From NCBI GenBank assembly GCA_003427395.1, contig BFEA01000020.1, positions 316,676 to 365,248 of the forward strand: DNA of 48,573 nucleotides. Reading direction: 5' to 3'. Position 1 is the first letter of the stretch, and each line of letters starts with the position of its first letter. This DNA comes from Chara braunii (taxonomy: Eukaryota; Streptophyta; Charophyceae; Charales; Characeae). The translations under genes were made by a program, and so were the position numbers. Below, piece by piece: positions 20,044-33,150 of the stretch. The notes under the pieces were generated by a model that searched no databases, was not told where the DNA came from, and was given only the letters and a program-made list of their open reading frames with translations.

Positions 20044-23000
20044 CTGCCTGCCGCAATCGGTGCGCAGACTCCCCACAGAGTCTTGATGCGGTCCTACGGG
20101 TTGCAATCCCGCCTGCCGCTTTCCTTTCGTAACCTTATACAAGACTTAGAATGCGAAGAGCGAAATGAGGGGTTTTGGACTCTCGAGATATAGGAAAGGG
20201 ACAGACTCAACTCGCAGGAGAGCGCCTTGTTGCCTTGATGCTCCTGAGGGCCCCGCAATGATGGCCAGGACGCTGCAACTTGGTCAAACTGAAGTCAAGT
20301 CAGCAGTCATTGACCCCCTGACGACTCTCTAACTTGCAGCACTGACCCCCCTTTCGCAGCAGTGTCCCCTGGACAGAATCCATTTATCCTTTCAAAACAT
20401 CATACTTCATCCTCTGATCCAAGCGCAAGAAAACAACTTAAGAAACAGTGTTTGAATAGTACACAACCCCGCGCCTCACTCAAACCTGGCTACAGTAGTC
20501 TTAGTGTTTGTGGGCGGGGAGCAACCTCGACGCAGCTTAAGCAAGAATACATAGTCCACCTGACAACAAGATTCAAGCAGCGCACTCAGTTGTCATAACA
20601 GTAGTACTCAACAGTGATGCAATGACCACGATGGTAAACCTAGCAGTCGGACGTATAGCTCACCGCTATAAAAACCCAACAATAGAGCGGTGAGTTGGTT
20701 CACAACTCAAAAGCAGCCTCATTCAGCCTCACACAACCTGCTGCACCTGCCCAGTCCGTTTGTTGGGTCGCAAAACCACCCCTCTTTTCTCTTGCTCTCT
20801 CTAACTAGCGTATCTGTACCCACGAATCTCCCCTTCCAAATTTGGTCGCAACCCCGGGTAGATGCAAGCAGTTCGAAGCATCCTCAAATCGGCCCTTTTT
20901 CTACCAAGGTCCGCCCTCTCATAAATTGGGATAATCAGCACATATTAGCCCTAAAACTACCATGACAACCGCGCGATAGAGAGCTTAAAACGATATAAAG
21001 GAGAGTCGGACTCCACAATGCTAAGTGTTCACATTAAGACGTGCGTGACATAGTCTTCAGGCAAGTATCTGGCTATCGGCAGAATCAACCAGGTGGCGGG
21101 CGTAATTACTGGTAGTTGCTGGACTCGAATTCCAGCCTGCAATTCAAAAGTTTCGTGTGTGTATCAGTTGAACAGCCCGCTAACGTGCAGAAATGAGAAG
21201 GGATCCCCCGCAAAAATACGAACATATATTCACGAAGCCTTGTTCACTGTTGTGCCGTTCTGTTCTACACCATAGCTCGTCTTTTCGGTTTATCCCCCTA
21301 TTGCCTCCACCAAGGTAAGCATATACTCTCACTCTCCCTCTCTGTCACCTCTAATGCTCGAATGCACATGCACCTAGCCCCCTACCCGGCCAAGTTCACT
21401 TGGGTCAGAAAAAAATGTGATGGTGACCACGACGATAAGGCACGTAGCCCAATAGATCCGAGGACGAGCTACACGATCAGGAATATCGTGATGCGAACAC
21501 CACAAGAAGCACAACAGGAATGAATGCCACCGGGGCAGGTGCCACGATTACTATAATACCAAGGCAAAAGGATATGTCGGGTGCTAGAGCTGGCTTGATG
21601 AGCACAATCGGGCGTCAATTGAAAGATAATCTTCAGCGGGTAGACAATCATCTGCGGGAAGCTGGCGATCAGGGGGAAGACAACGACTCGCATGACTAAG
21701 GTCGTGATGCTGAAGGTGAGCATCTTGTCAGCTATCATCATAACGACAAACCGCTACTGCTGCTGCGCCCACTGCATCTCGGCCTGCGTTCTTGCTCACT
21801 CGCATGGCTACATCGTCTTTTGCACCACATATCTTGTGGCATGCCCATGCGTTTACAAATCATTGACGCGCTCCGACTAGGTAAGTACACTCAAACTCTT
21901 TTCGACTTCTTTCCCTTCTACTCCCACGAATGCAGATATGCGCCCTCTTCAAACCGTGCAAAAAAAAAGAATGAATCTTTCGCTAAAACATGGAAAGATA
22001 CATTTCTCATTTTAACTCCTTCATTTCGTGTGCAGCCCCAAATAGACGCACCGCTAACCAATGCATCAGATTCTTCACAACCCAATACCCCCAAGTTCCT
22101 CTTAGAAAATCCGACAAAACGACTAGCTTCTAACCACCATTTCCACTCTTCTCCACACCCTCACGCAGCATGTTCTCAACTAAGTTTTTTTCTACTAACC
22201 TTTTACTAATTCTGACTTCAAAATCGGGGTCGCCAACCCTGAAAACCCCCGATCCAAGCCTCCCTCGCCCGATTCCGTCCGGAAACGAGGCGGATATGCA
22301 TTTCCTATTCTCCTTCCTCTTTGCTCCCCCCACCTCTCCGCGCACCAGTCTTCCTTAGTAGCTCCTAATCTACTAACTTTTAGCTAAAACTAACTCAAAT
22401 TTGGATTCGTCCGAGTCTACAAACCCTACTTCGCATCCTAGTTCACTCGATTCCATCAAGAATAGAGTGAACTGTGTGATCTACAATCCGCCATAGTTGC
22501 TCCTTCGTCCTCCGCACCATTCCAACCTCTGAATGCACCTGGCGTGACTCTGCGCCTACGTCCATTCTCCCTTTGTTTTGACATTTTCTTCCTCATCACC
22601 GCCTTTGTTACTTGCGTCACGTTGAGGTGAAGCCGCTCCGCCTCCCTGGACAACACTTCAGCGCCGCCTGGTCGGATCTGCCTCTCCGGTTATCCTAAGT
22701 GAGAGCTCTGATGGGAACCAACAAACTGAATGGTTCGTTAAGTCCCCGGCCCCTCTACTCAGTCCGCCGAACAACTTGTACAGTGGTATTGCAGCAGCCT
22801 TTTCCACCGCTTCGGCCAGCCTGAGGGAAACTCCGGGGAGAGGCAGCTACGAGATGGTTCGATTAGTCTTTCGCCCCTATACCCAACTTCCTATGAACGT
22901 TGTGCCGCCCTATAGCTCTGTGTGCCTCCTTCCACCTATGTCAGACTGCGCTTCAATGCAGTCACCTCGACGATTGCGGACCAGTACAGTCAGTGGGAGC

Positions 23001-24223
23001 AATCACAAACTCCACTAAGGAGTGTGTAGCAACTCTCCTCCGTCTGGTCAATCAGTCCTGAATGAGGGCGGCGCTGCAGCGCACGATCTAGACTCTCGCG
23101 TCGTGGTTGTTCTAGCGTCGAGACTAGTAGGAGGGCGCAGGTCTGCTCCAAGCCTGCAGCGTGCGCCTCAATAAGCGGTTTCCTGTGTAGATCTTTGTGG
23201 TAGTAGCATATATCCGAATGAGAATTTTGGGAGTCGACGTGGGGAGAGGTTTCTCGTGATCCGTAGCTTGCCACGGCACCGCTGCAGTCTCCCCATAGCG
23301 CATCGGGCTGCTTTGCCCCACTGGCTCGCATGCACGCTGAGCTCCTCAGTCCGTGTTTCAAGATGGGTAAGGTCAAGGAATTTCGCCAGCATCCCGAACA
23401 CACAGGAACCAGCAGGTCACACATAGGAGGCGCGCGCTCAAGGTCATCGACCATCGTGGCGGCCTCTAAATCCAGCGCCTCTTTTAAGTCAAGAAAAGTC
23501 GGAGTATAAAAATAATAATAATACTACGATAACTACTAAAATATTTAGAAAACGTTAATCGTCAGAAAAACGACGGACGAGGAAAATAAACTGCTAGTAC
23601 CGCCCCGACTCCACTGAAGATAAAACCAAGGGGGATAACCCCGCCAGACCCTCAACCCCTAGGCTCCTCCTCGCCGCTCGGATACTCCTGCACTACCGAC
23701 TTTGGCCTCGATCCTTGAATATTTTTGTCAAAAGTCTGATACCGTAACCAATCGTGTTAGATCCAAGGCTGGTTCTAGCACAGGCGGTAGCTTATATAAG
23801 CGGATACCACGTGACTCGCCAATCTACTGAAACGTCCCAGAACCACGTCTCGGTCTACCAATTAATCCCACATCCACCGCACGGTTCTACAGAACCGTGC
23901 CTCCGTCAACGTAATCCTCCGTACGTACGCACTTGCTACGGTCAAATATATTCATCAAAAGTAAAGTGTCATTTAATCCTAGTTTAATTTTTAAAATTTT
24001 AGTTGCCAAACACACCGGCTTCAGAACCATCAACAATAAAAAAGACCACGCACGTCTTAAGTCTGCACGCCCACGCACTCTCTATTCTAGTGAACAATTC
24101 AGTCAACGTAAATATCAAACACAACCGCAATTCACGCAGAATACTCAACTTTAAACCAAACTTATTTTTATATCATTTGCAAAAACCAGGGCGGATACCC
24201 TTGTAAGGGTATTCGCGTTGACA
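20044..24223 (-). repeat. LTR-3, inner segment to its 5' end
   Basis: Bases 20044-20640 match the blocks at 35390-36090 and 45320-46040 (GCGCAGACTCCCCACAGAG, TGATGC...CCTGAGGGCCCCGC). Bases about 20640-24200 mirror the arm of LTR-4: TTTGCAAAAACCAGGGCGGA at 24176 is the reverse of 12239-12258, and ATAAAACCAAGGGGGATAACC near 23620 mirrors 12765. The LTR start (TGTCA on the minus strand) is at 24223, next to the palindrome (24195-24212). A 60-70 bp piece (20050-20113) repeats the end of the segment at 12150-12215, so the junctions with LTR-4 are not simple. No coding region is convincing in this stretch. Confidence 0.7.
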
Positions 24224-26900
24224 ACTTACCGGACCATATTAAGTGACGCCTCGTCGCTCCACGGAATAAAACAGCTATCAGTTCATCCATAACTCAAAAT
24301 GTTGACGAGAACATAACCAATCCGATTAGCCGACAAACTCTGGTTCGAGGCCTCCATCAATCCATACCAACACACAACTATATGTTGCCAGGATTCTAAC
24401 CTGGGTCTTCATTGTCCTGACACTAGGATGTCGATATACTAGGCATACGTACTACAACATAAGTTTCAGCGGCCCTCTCAACAATCCTTTTCCCTTTGTC
24501 CTAGACAAACGCCGACTTCTCGTTGGATGTCCCATTTAGTCTTCACCCTGTAAACAGGGTCATAACTAAAGAACGTAGGTCCTAACCGAGACCTTTCAAT
24601 ATATTTTTGCCTCCCTCCTATAATTCTCACAAACATATATATATATATATACAAATCTTATCTTAGACTTTTCCTGTAGTCTAGTACGGGAAGACTAGAT
24701 CTCCATCTTGGCCCACCATAGGGCCCACCGCATTGTTATTTCAGCTGTAGTGTCGTCGCTGGTTACGCAACGATAGGCCTTCTCCTAATAAACATTTAAT
24801 CAGGACTACCCAAAGACTCAATTGGCTCGACTCTTATCCCTCCGACATCCCGCAAGAGTAAAACCCTCTGAGGCGGCCACACCTTTTAAGTCTTTACCCC
24901 TTTGGTGAGACGTGTTCTCGCTGCCAGGTTACGCCGGTCAGCAATCGACACTAAGGGTTGTGCACATAGAGAGCACGGTATCCTCTCCACAATCACAAAA
25001 CAGAATCACTGTCAGATTCATATTCACAAGGTCGTGGTCTCCTAACTTGATCAGAGCAAGAAAGCCACACATCTTACTGACGTTTCCCAAATGAACCATT
25101 TTTGTGACATCCAAAATTGCACAAATGGCCCCAAACAAATTTTTTGTCCTTCTCGTCAGTCTTTATCACACAAAATTTGCTTTCCATACCATTACATTTT
25201 TTAACCACCTTTCAGTCGAAGGAGGTCTCACTCATTAGGTTTCCCAGTCATCTCTCTCTCTTTAGGATGAAGTTCGATAAATGTTTATATGACATTTTTT
25301 AAAAACATCTTCCTCTTGAAGATGAGTCTCCAAATGAACGAATAATCACCTTACCATTTGAAGGTGTCTCCATCATGAAACCACTCACTACTGAGAGACC
25401 AACTTGTGGGTCCTCGTCACAACTCAAAAATAAACATTCGGCATGGTAAAGCATTTGAGTCTTAAAAACTCATAAATCCCTTAGGATTTTCACACCCTTT
25501 CACAAAAACGTATTGTACTTTCCTTCTTTATACTCGACTGTATCATCTGCCCGTAGGCAGTCTGCACGAGTATACGGAAGAGTAGACAACTCACACACAT
25601 TCATATTTACAAAATACAAAACACATGAGATGTATCATGTAAATCTCTCACGCAAAGTCATCATACACCAGGATAAAACCACACATCTGAAAGTGATGGT
25701 GATCGTCCCAAAGAGCATACGGTAGAACTGGTGAACCATTCGAATCTCTTTTTGAATGGGGCAGAGGGCTCGTAGTAACTACCACACTTCGCACCTACCG
25801 GCAGAGGGGAAGGAGCTTAAATCGACAGACTTTGACCGCGAAACCAAGCACGTCGCATACTTAAGAGGGAATAACTTCAGAGAATCTCAACTCAATACAC
25901 ACTTAAAGGTGGGGTATCCCACCCAAAGACCGTAACAAACGTAGTCTTGAGTTACATATATACACTTATCAGAGTTGAACAGTCTCAACTCAAAATATCA
26001 CGAGTATCAAACAAATGTCATGACCTCCCTAGTTAGAGCTAAGCTGAAATGGTCTCAATCGCGGTGCAACCGCACCCCTCGACTCAGAGGAATCCAGATA
26101 AACCCAAGATGTACCCAAGTATCCAAAGGTAAAACAAAATCCACAAGACCTCAATCGATCAAAAATTTAAGATGGCCTCGAGTCAGAACAACTGTGTATA
26201 TTCCCCTTTCATATCTCATTGCAGCTCACGAAAATATAATTTTTCACACTAAGTCTCAAGGTCAAAAAATCTCGAAAACGTAACATGAAGCCCGCCAAAT
26301 TCGAAGTATCTTATATATATACATACGTATGGGCGAGCATACGCTCATAAATCAGAGTGGTATGCCTAAAAAGAAACCCAACCCTTAAATACAATCACCT
26401 TGTATCGAATCTTAGGGTGATAGTTCCCAGAGGAAGTACACGTCTAAAGCGGATAAGTACCACAATCAAAGTCAAATCATACACTCAAACCTATATCATA
26501 AGTCATATCTTCAATCGTCTCTTACCCTCAGCTACCTGTACACGCGTGAGGCGCACTCGCTTACTTTGATCACACCTTAGTCATTCTACCCTTAAGCAGA
26601 CACAAGAGTCTGAGAGACACTTATCCAATCTAACCTGGAGCCTCTTATGATTCAACATGTACACATAACACACTAAAATCATATATACACATCTTCTAAC
26701 TCACACAATATACAGTCAGCTGAGTCAGGATCTTGCCGATTAAACACGGAGTTGGGATCATACAAATGATTTCCCTATTATGTTAGCCTCTATGCTGTCG
26801 CATATCTACAGTTGAACTCTCGAAACATAATTTATGAATGACCCAGAACACTCTCACATGCCGGCGCCTCCAAAACTTAGGGTTAGGGTCAATGATATCC
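24224..26900 (-). other. 3' part of internal region I3; no recognisable gene
   Basis: Immediately right of the LTR start, the motif CGTCACTTAATATGGTCCGG (minus strand) matches the equivalent position of the next unit (CGTCGCTTAATAGGGTCCGG near 36150), so this is the element's 3' internal end. At 25735-25860 a piece matches the leader at 41600-41715 but inverted (AATGGGGCAGAGGGCTCGTA; CACACTTCGCACCTACCGG), showing rearrangement. A TGTGACATCC at about 25103 could start a different LTR, but no partner was found. Otherwise AT-rich sequence without long open frames or domains. Confidence 0.5.
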
Positions 26901-26942
26901 TTTCGCTGTTGTACTCACTTTAACCCTATCCCTCGTCATTTT

Positions 26943-28840
26943 GCATCTCCGAGGGTTGTGACGAACGTTTCCACAACAATCACACATTATTTTTGTCCAG
27001 TGCTCTCGCCATCTCTTACCTCTTCGACTTCCAACTTGCACTTTATGATGCTTCCTTGTCATCACAGTCCCTCTTTGGATCAGGTGCAGCAGTAGATAGA
27101 GTTATACTAGGTTCATGCTCCTCTTTTACCTCAACCACTTTCTTGCCTTTATCTCTCTCATGAATGCTAGTCCACCTTCTCGGGGTTCTTTTGAGGAGGA
27201 GTGACTCACGATCATCACCACTTATCTCTCCTCTACCCTGACCAACCGGTTCGCTTGAGGTACCTTCTAAAACCTTTCGTTTGCCCTTCCTGACCTCTTC
27301 TAGTCGTGTCAACTTTTCTTCCAATATCCCCTCTTGCCTTTGTATGCCACTTAACTATCCCGGCGTCAACGCAACCCCGACTAGTTGCACAGAGTTTCCA
27401 CCATGTTGGCCCTCTATTCCATCTTCTGGGAATCTTAACTTCAAAGAAATCTCCAACTCACCCCAGGTTCGCGACATCAACATGAGGGTATATACTTCCC
27501 CACTCAACTCTTTACAGACGAACAATGGCAACATGTTCCACATTGCCTTCTCATCCCAGACTGAAGTCACGATAGCAGCAGAAAATTAGACAAGTCTCTT
27601 TCTTGAAACAGCAGGGCTTGGAGATCAGGGGTCATCGGTCATGTACTGATTCGTGCAAGAACACTTTCTCCAGCCATGATGTTGGTTCCGGCCTGACACG
27701 TATGGCAAGCGATAGATCATCAGGTCATAGCCCAAGAAAGCTTGAATCAGATGATGGACAAAATAATATTGCTAACACTCAAATCACACTAACTCTCTTT
27801 TCACGTTCACAAAGCGAGACTTTGAACTTTTGTTGTTCTTGCTCAAACTCCAAGGGTACAACAAGCAATATACAATGTATATAGTCGAAATTGTTCTTAA
27901 ACCCAGCTATAGACTGATAGTAAAAGTTGCTACAACTGCCATGGGTTATCGCACTTGCTTAGGTAGAAAGATGGTCATAGACGAATCTATGAGGGACGCA
28001 CTTGGTAAACTATGGAAGTACCCTCTATCGATATACTATTGTCCGAACCTCATCACAACCTTCAACACTTTCATCTGGATCATGGGAGCTTGTATAAGCA
28101 CCAACAACATTGACCATGTCCCTGAGGTCTTCACTAGGGGGTAAAAACATCAGCCCTAGGTACATGTCATATATTAATTCGCACGTCAAACGCCCATACC
28201 CCTATTCTCGCGCCCTTGAAGCGACTTCAGATGTTACCTATATCCCTGTTCGTCCCCCAAAACACTTTTGCACGACGAATTCGGGCAGGACAACTCGTAA
28301 CGGGGCTGAAGGAAGCCCAAACTCTTCGGCACGCTTGACCTCTATATGGGTCACCACCTGTTCTTCACCTTCGTGGACCCTTCCTCTTGCCCATTTTACC
28401 ACATCTCCCTCAACTATCCTCAAAGGTCTCGCGACTTGCGAGTAGGCGTCCATGCCCAAGCGCTAACTCGACCCTATGCTTGACCCAGAATGAGGAAGAG
28501 GCGTCTAAAGTTACCCTCACGATCGCGCAATCCCTCCCGGTCATCACCAAAACCAGACTTGATCCAAACGAAGATACCCGTGTCCATCAACATGCCCCAC
28601 CAGGAAGAGATATATTCTTCATCCCTAACTCGTCTCCGCAAAGATATTTCGAGTTCATCTTTCGTTTTAACAAGCGACACCATATTGGGATTTTTTTTAG
28701 CATCAAGAGTTGTCTTTGCTCTGTTTGGGTTCTGCCCATCACAGATAAACATCCAACATACGCCTTTCGTTACTATGTTGACAATCTCCTTCTACAATCT
28801 CTACTCTTGAAGCCTCAGCTCGAAGTCGTCTTTAACTAAA
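26943..28840 (-). pseudogene. Degraded gag-like gene of I3 with CCHC knuckle
   Basis: Reading leftward, pieces of coding sequence lie in different frames. They include a segment with VKTKDELEISLRRRVRDEEY (28752-28474), MGMDAYSQVARPLRIVEGDV (28459-28238), a gag-like TWGELEISLKLRFPEDG (27570-27355) and a basic linker, EEKLTRLEEVRKGKRKVLEG to PDPKRDCDDKEAS (27324-27043). Last is a perfect CX2CX4HX4C knuckle CDCCGNVRHNPRRC (26943-26984). The PDPKRDCDDKEAS-to-knuckle order is repeated in the sister unit at 38.15-38.30 kb (SDPKKQCDEKQAS), which supports real coding origin. Many stops and frameshifts make it a pseudogene. No protease, RT or integrase follows. Confidence 0.55.
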
Positions 28841-29199
28841 ATTCATCCTTTATAATGTTTACGATCACCCAACTCAGAGAGAATAATAATGGTAATATAT
28901 CACGGTGATAATACGTTTACTGATGTCAAAATTCACAATAATTACACATGCAAAATGATATAATACCTCAGTATGATATCAACAATACTCATAAGAATTA
29001 AATGCATTATACACAAGTTAGTCAATTAACCAGAAGCATATACAAATACCTCACAATGATAAACTTATATCAACAGATATATCATATGATAGACACGTCA
29101 TGATTAAAAATGAGGATGTCAACAATAAGTACTCTTAGACATAATAATAGCGAGAATACCTCATTTTACTTCCTCACTTTGATAGCGAAGGGTAGTGTA

Positions 29200-29740
29200 A
29201 TCCTTTTCAGAATGGATACATCTCAAATCCCTAAGTCCTGCTCAAAGCTCAAGCCTCACTGCTTCTCCCTCCGATTCTAGTACTTGCTCCTTGCAGATCT
29301 TTGTAGACAAAACAAACAACCTCACTATACAAGCTTTGGGTTGCGTTATTCCGTCTTGTATTGGTGAACCCACTTAACACAAAAATAGTTGGGAATTCAC
29401 CCCCTACCTCTTTGCGGCATGTAGTAGTTGCTTCCCTTATAGACCATGGTCTGACAGGGCTTAAACAGTTTCCTCATATTAAGTAGTAGTGTAGTGTCCT
29501 TATCACAGGTAATACAACAACAACACCCCACTATGGACCAGGAACATAGTTTCGTGTGGGTCTCACTACCACTTACAAGATAGTTTATACCTTTTTCAAA
29601 GTCATCTTTCAGGGGAACATTATCAATAGGATTGTCACCTTCCTTGGGGTAGACTTTCGCATATCGATCACTCCATGAAAAAATATCATAATCCCAAAGA
29701 AGCGGTCCTTTTGAATCCACATCAGACGTGGATTCTACAC
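29200..29740 (-). pseudogene. Coding remnant shared by I3 and I2 (I3 copy)
   Basis: The minus strand holds a 107-codon open frame (29720-29397) starting MDSKGPLLWDYDIFSWSDRY and including GSETHTKLCSWSIVGCC. The sister unit has the matching region at 39780-40330, where ETHVGIMFQVHCGVLLFF aligns. Conservation in two copies suggests part of the element's ORF upstream of the gag core, but I do not recognise the domain. Confidence 0.4.
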
Positions 29741-30263
29741 AATGTGTCTACCCCCTTTTGAAGAGCAATCCGGACGCATAAACTTAATTAAGAATATATA
29801 AGTGAATAATTGGACTTGAGAAACTCACGCAAGTCATTGCAGGCTGGCGAGTTCAAATAGGTACCCTAGGTAAGTAGCCCATATGAACATTCCCGAACGG
29901 GATAACCATTCGATAAAGTAGCATCCAACACATAACCTCACATAAATAAGCACTAAACAGGGTTACCGAAATAAGATCTGACATATATGGATGAGTTCAA
30001 TACATAGCTAAAAAAAAAATGTCCTTAGAAAAATAATCTCAAATCCTTAGCTCCAACTCCATAAATTTAAGTGGATAGTCCAAACCTGGAAAGGTTCAAG
30101 CGAAGGTCTAACATCTCCTACATTTCATTGCCCTATCGAAAGTAAGCAAGATTGTCTAAGCGTTAGTCCCTTCACTGTCACATCAATTGTACTTCATTGA
30201 GGTCCTAGCACGGTGTTCAATGTATCTACTTGCTTCCTTATGCCTAATTCAAACACATCACGC

Positions 30264-30623
30264 GGGGCAGACCTCGTTCTTTTATGACTATATAATTTAA
30301 CCAATCTCCTAGGACTCATACTCAAGGATCTCAATCCATGCTCGTAAAATTTGTCAGCCCTTTTTGCTTACCTTTCCTTGAAGTGCCTCAACGACTTTTA
30401 ACATAAGACCTAAGAGAGGATCCCTGATCTTAAACCTTGCCAAGGGGCAGACCTCGTTCTTTTATGACTATATAATTTAACCAATATCTTAGGACCCATA
30501 CTCAAGGATCTCAATCCATGCTCGTAAAATTTGTCAGCCCCTTTTGCTTACCTCTCCTTGAAGTGCCTCAACGACTTCTAACATAAGACCTAAGAGAGGA
30601 TCCCTGATCTTAAACCTTGCCAA
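30264..30623. repeat. Two-copy 180-bp tandem duplication
   Basis: Unit 1 is 30264-30443 and unit 2 is 30444-30623; both begin GGGGCAGACCTCGTTC and end AAACCTTGCCAA. Only about seven substitutions separate them by eye, far fewer than between LTR copies, so the duplication is young. The sister internal region shows no duplication at the equivalent place. Confidence 0.95.
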
Positions 30624-30639
30624 AGGAGAAACTTTCTTA

Positions 30640-30886
30640 CTCATCGTCGACCTCATTCTAAAGCAAACGTATTATACTGTTGCTATGACCACTCATATAA
30701 TTCTCACGGCCATAACATGTATCTCACGGGACTAACTTCTCCAATAAAATGCTTAGCCATATTGATGTCGCCTCATCCTACCTTCGCCATATCAAACATG
30801 CGAAGCATCATCTAAGCCCGCCAATTATCAAGGTCAGACAAGTTACCAACTCCAACAACCATCATATGAACCAAGGCACATAGTCT
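30640..30886 (-). pseudogene. N-terminal coding remnant of I3 abutting the LTR
   Basis: On the minus strand, VVVGVGNLSDLDNW, then MLRMFDMAKVG and GDINMAKHFIGEVSPVRYM align with 41140-40850 of the sister unit (DVAWVECGGISIAG). The remnant runs straight into the LTR end at 30887; the PBS and leader expected between them are deleted. Confidence 0.45.
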
Positions 30887-32710
30887 TGTCGAGCGCACGG
30901 TTCCCACAAAAGGGGACCTTTCCCCGCTGCGTCACTCAGCATTCGACAGGACTTTAGCGTAGAGCGTTGCCGCTCCGGCGAAGTGCGCTCAACCATACCT
31001 CTCGTGAACCCCTACGACATGATAGGTTCACGCGAGGTATAACTTACCTCCACCTGCGGGAGCTTTCACCATCCCTTAGGTCGATGTATCCCCGCAGAGC
31101 TACCAGTCCACATTACGAAAAGTTTTACATGTAATCGCAGAGGTGGACCAGCCGAGGCCGTTTTCTCATACGCTGTAGCATAGGGGGTACGAGTAGTTCG
31201 ACACCTCTATTGAGCCCGTACGCAAACCGACGAATTGGGGTCTGAAGTCCGAAGCGCAACTTGTCGTCGGTGGACTAGGACGTATGCTGCTTACCATGCG
31301 TTACACCACACCAAAACAAAAAGTCAGATCACTCTCACAAAACAAAACACTCCTCGTCTCTTTAGTATCCAACCCATAACCGTTCAACACAAAATCGATT
31401 GAGCGTCGCGCACGAGACTTGGAATAAATATCGCTCAAATCACGTGGCCCTCGATGGTCTCGAGGTTCACGTTCGACACTCAAGTGTCGGTTGACATGCG
31501 CCTTGAGGGGTTAATCTCTCGACGCTGGACAACCGCCGAGGCAGTTGAGAACCACACCCTCTTCTGCACCCTGCGGAGAAGTTTCGACCTGTGGCGGCAG
31601 TTAACCCTTATGGTCATGGAGACAAGCTCCATCATCCAAAGCCTGGAGAGAATTTAAGGGGGTTGACTTTGACGACTGCCACGGACTTCAACGTCCAACT
31701 ATAAAAATTAACCAGCAAAACCATTCGATAAATAAACAGGCATCCCAATACCCATATTCAATAAGAACTCGAGATAAAATAAAATAAGGGAAAATAGACT
31801 CATCAGGTATGCAGATCGCACGGCACATGGTTGTTATTCTCACTGCTTCCAAAGTAAGATTCGTACACAACGCTTCAAAATACTAACCTGCATAAAACAC
31901 AAACGCTCGACCCTCGGCCATTATCTAACTTTCCATAAAAATACATTCGTTCTTTATAATGGTCATTAAAAGAAGTTTGGTTAAAACCTTCAAAGAAACA
32001 TATCAAATCTCAGGGCTAAGGCATCAAGTTGAGGTACAGGTGTAAGCAAAGTTATGTCGTGAGCCAACGAATCGACAATCAACCAACCGACATATTATCA
32101 AGAGATAGCAGAAGGTGATCCATATAGGATCGAGATGAACTAGTCAGAGATTGCATTAGAACGACCAAAGAAGGACATGTTACACAACACAGACAAAATC
32201 CCAAATACTTGAACTTTAATCGTACGAAGAATAAATTATCACATCACATCTTACTCAAAATCTCGTAAGATTGGATCTTAAATCTATCTCTCAAATGAAC
32301 CTCGGAAAATAAGAAAACTTCTGACATCACCTCCCCTATATAGGATGGATTGCCAGGATTTCTCCTACCAGAATATAATATAACTCTTTAAAACTAGGAA
32401 AATTTAGACAGCGCTTCTCGTAGAAAAAATGTCTTTTCAGAATTTATACGAGGCTAAATAAAACTCTGAAATAACTCTGACTTCACAAAGTCAAATTTGG
32501 TCTATCTCCCTTATTTAGTAAAATTTTGGGTAGCACCACCCCTAGAAAAGTAGGTTTCCCAGACAAAAGTTGAATTTTGAAAGTTAGAATTTGACTAACT
32601 TTTTGGTTTTGTAGAAATTTCGGCAGCGCTTCCCGTCGGAAAATGAATTTTTCAAAATTTATATAGAGCCAGGTAAAATAAATAATCTCAGAAAATGTGA
32701 TAACTTAAAC

Positions 32711-33103
32711 CTGGGTAGCACGCCGTACACGTACGCAGTGTGTATGCTTATGTATTCCAACGTACGCGTACGAACTCAAAATCACACGTACATATACGTT
32801 AAAAAAAAAAAAAGTATGTCGTGCTGAATAATGATACAGATAACTTTTGTTTGGGAGTCATACCCGAATTCCCAACCAATATTGATTTAAAAATAAACAT
32901 CATAAAAAAAACTTCAAAATAATAATAATAAAACTAGGCTACCAGAGTGGCCTGAGGTCACTTGCCCGGTCGGCTCATAAGAAATAAAAATAATAAATTA
33001 TTTTTAAATTTTATTTTTTATTTTAAATTTGGTCAAGAATTTCGATGTGACCCTACGGCAGAAGTTATTCAGTTTATGTTTCTGCATAACATAGTTTGTT
33101 TTC

Positions 33104-33150
<47 letters not shown>

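Noticed and set aside
22990-23454. 154-codon minus-strand frame in the LTR-3 arm
   Set aside because: The matching arm of LTR-4 (12.9-13.3 kb) has stops and no conserved protein; no recognised motif.
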